A DNA stretch of 64,000 nt. Origin: Dokdonella fugitiva. GTDB lineage: Bacteria > Pseudomonadota > Gammaproteobacteria > Xanthomonadales > Rhodanobacteraceae. Location: the NCBI RefSeq assembly GCF_014138265.1, contig NZ_JACGXL010000006.1, positions 1 through 64,000 of the forward strand, written 5' to 3'. Made by a program: the position numbers and the translations under genes. Shown one piece after another: positions 63,674-64,000 of this stretch. Positions within the stretch are counted from its first letter, which is position 1; every line of letters starts with the position of its first letter. The notes beneath the pieces were generated by a model, which was given only the letters and a program-made list of their open reading frames with translations, had not been told where the DNA came from and did no database searches.

Positions 63674-63848
63674 GGGATTTCCGGAACACGAAACGGGAGG
63701 GATGCGCAGCACATCCCTCCTGAATGCGCACAGTACCGCGCGCCGCGGATGATCGGTAGTGCGAGCGAAACGGTTTGACCCGTCTTCCCCGCGGAGTACA
63801 TTGCGGCGGCGGAGGATGTACTCCGCGAAGCAGGCGAGGAGCGACGTG

Positions 63849-64000
63849 ATGGGCGTGCTGGCTTGCTGCCTGTGGTGGTTCCTGTGCGGCCTGTTGATCG
63901 GCTGGCTCGCGAACTGGCTGCTGCAACGATTCGTGCGCCGCGCGCCGCCGCAGGCGGCGCACGCTGCGACCGCGCCCGCATCGGCGCCCGTGTCGCCCGC
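63849..64000 (+). CDS. N-terminal part of a small membrane protein, cut by window end
   Basis: At least 50 residues: a Trp/Leu/Cys-rich transmembrane helix (LACCLWWFLCGLLIGWLANW) followed by a basic and then Pro/Ala-rich stretch (RRAPPQAAHAATAPASAPV). Proteins that start with such a GLLxGWLxNW helix and continue into a helix-hairpin-helix domain are common in Xanthomonadales, but the downstream part is not visible. gcgaggagc gives a ribosome site. Confidence 0.6.
   Translation, partial: MGVLACCLWWFLCGLLIGWLANWLLQRFVRRAPPQAAHAATAPASAPVSP

Overview
The window is GC-rich DNA from a gammaproteobacterium of the Xanthomonadales/Lysobacterales type, most likely Rhodanobacteraceae-like. Pointers are Pseudomonas/Xanthomonas-type integron attC sites, the intergenic repeat family containing gGGAGCGGCTTCAGCCGC, exosortase H, a pilT / YggS / proC / yggT cluster, and several secreted proteins ending in a short DGFD motif. 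No rRNA, tRNA, CRISPR array or phage module was recognised. Long open frames antisense to genes are a by-product of the high-GC codon bias.

Layout. 0-2 kb: decayed integron cassette array (IS110-type transposase remnant, three attC sites, a truncated fourth, and cassette genes for an OsmC-like protein and two small membrane proteins). 2-11.6 kb: accessory region with a hotdog thioesterase, a CPBP protease divergent from a LysR regulator, a glyoxalase-fold protein, tag, an SDR/NTF2 pair divergent from a second LysR gene, an SRPBCC protein and DUF2277; it holds two gene remnants that look like recombined 3' pieces of neighbours. 11.6-21.4 kb: signalling block on the minus strand (FHA-GAF protein, large Ser/Thr kinase with TPRs, soluble histidine kinase, two NarL-type regulators, membrane histidine kinase). 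21.5-30.6 kb: two TonB-dependent receptors, RNase T2, a SET-domain protein, a receiver-like protein, hemE with a WGR protein. 31-33.7 kb: aroK-aroB and a divergent exosortase H. 33.8-39.7 kb: dodecin, an OmpR-type regulator, and a tightly coupled operon of coiled-coil protein, OmpA-like membrane protein, Rab/Ras-like small GTPase, hybrid histidine kinase and YbjQ-like protein. 39.7-49.9 kb: GNAT, pdxH divergent from a glycerate-kinase-like gene, epimerase, cobalamin-binding-like protein, nested inverted repeats, yggT-proC-yggS divergent from pilT, a PQQ-type sugar dehydrogenase, a BON protein and tiny membrane proteins. 50-64 kb: secreted proteins, ParA, a probable Zur-regulated zinc cluster lacking its ATPase, a 21-bp minisatellite, S10 peptidase, SpoIID/LytB protein, S74-chaperone protein, a methyltransferase and rsmE.

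The most system-like loci are the GTPase operon (34.0-39.7 kb), where neighbouring stop and start codons overlap at three successive junctions, and the FHA/kinase/two-component block (12.1-17.8 kb), where Ser/Thr kinase, histidine kinase and response regulator genes overlap end to start. Both couple eukaryote-like signalling modules to bacterial phosphorelay proteins. All functional statements rest on motif recognition by eye.
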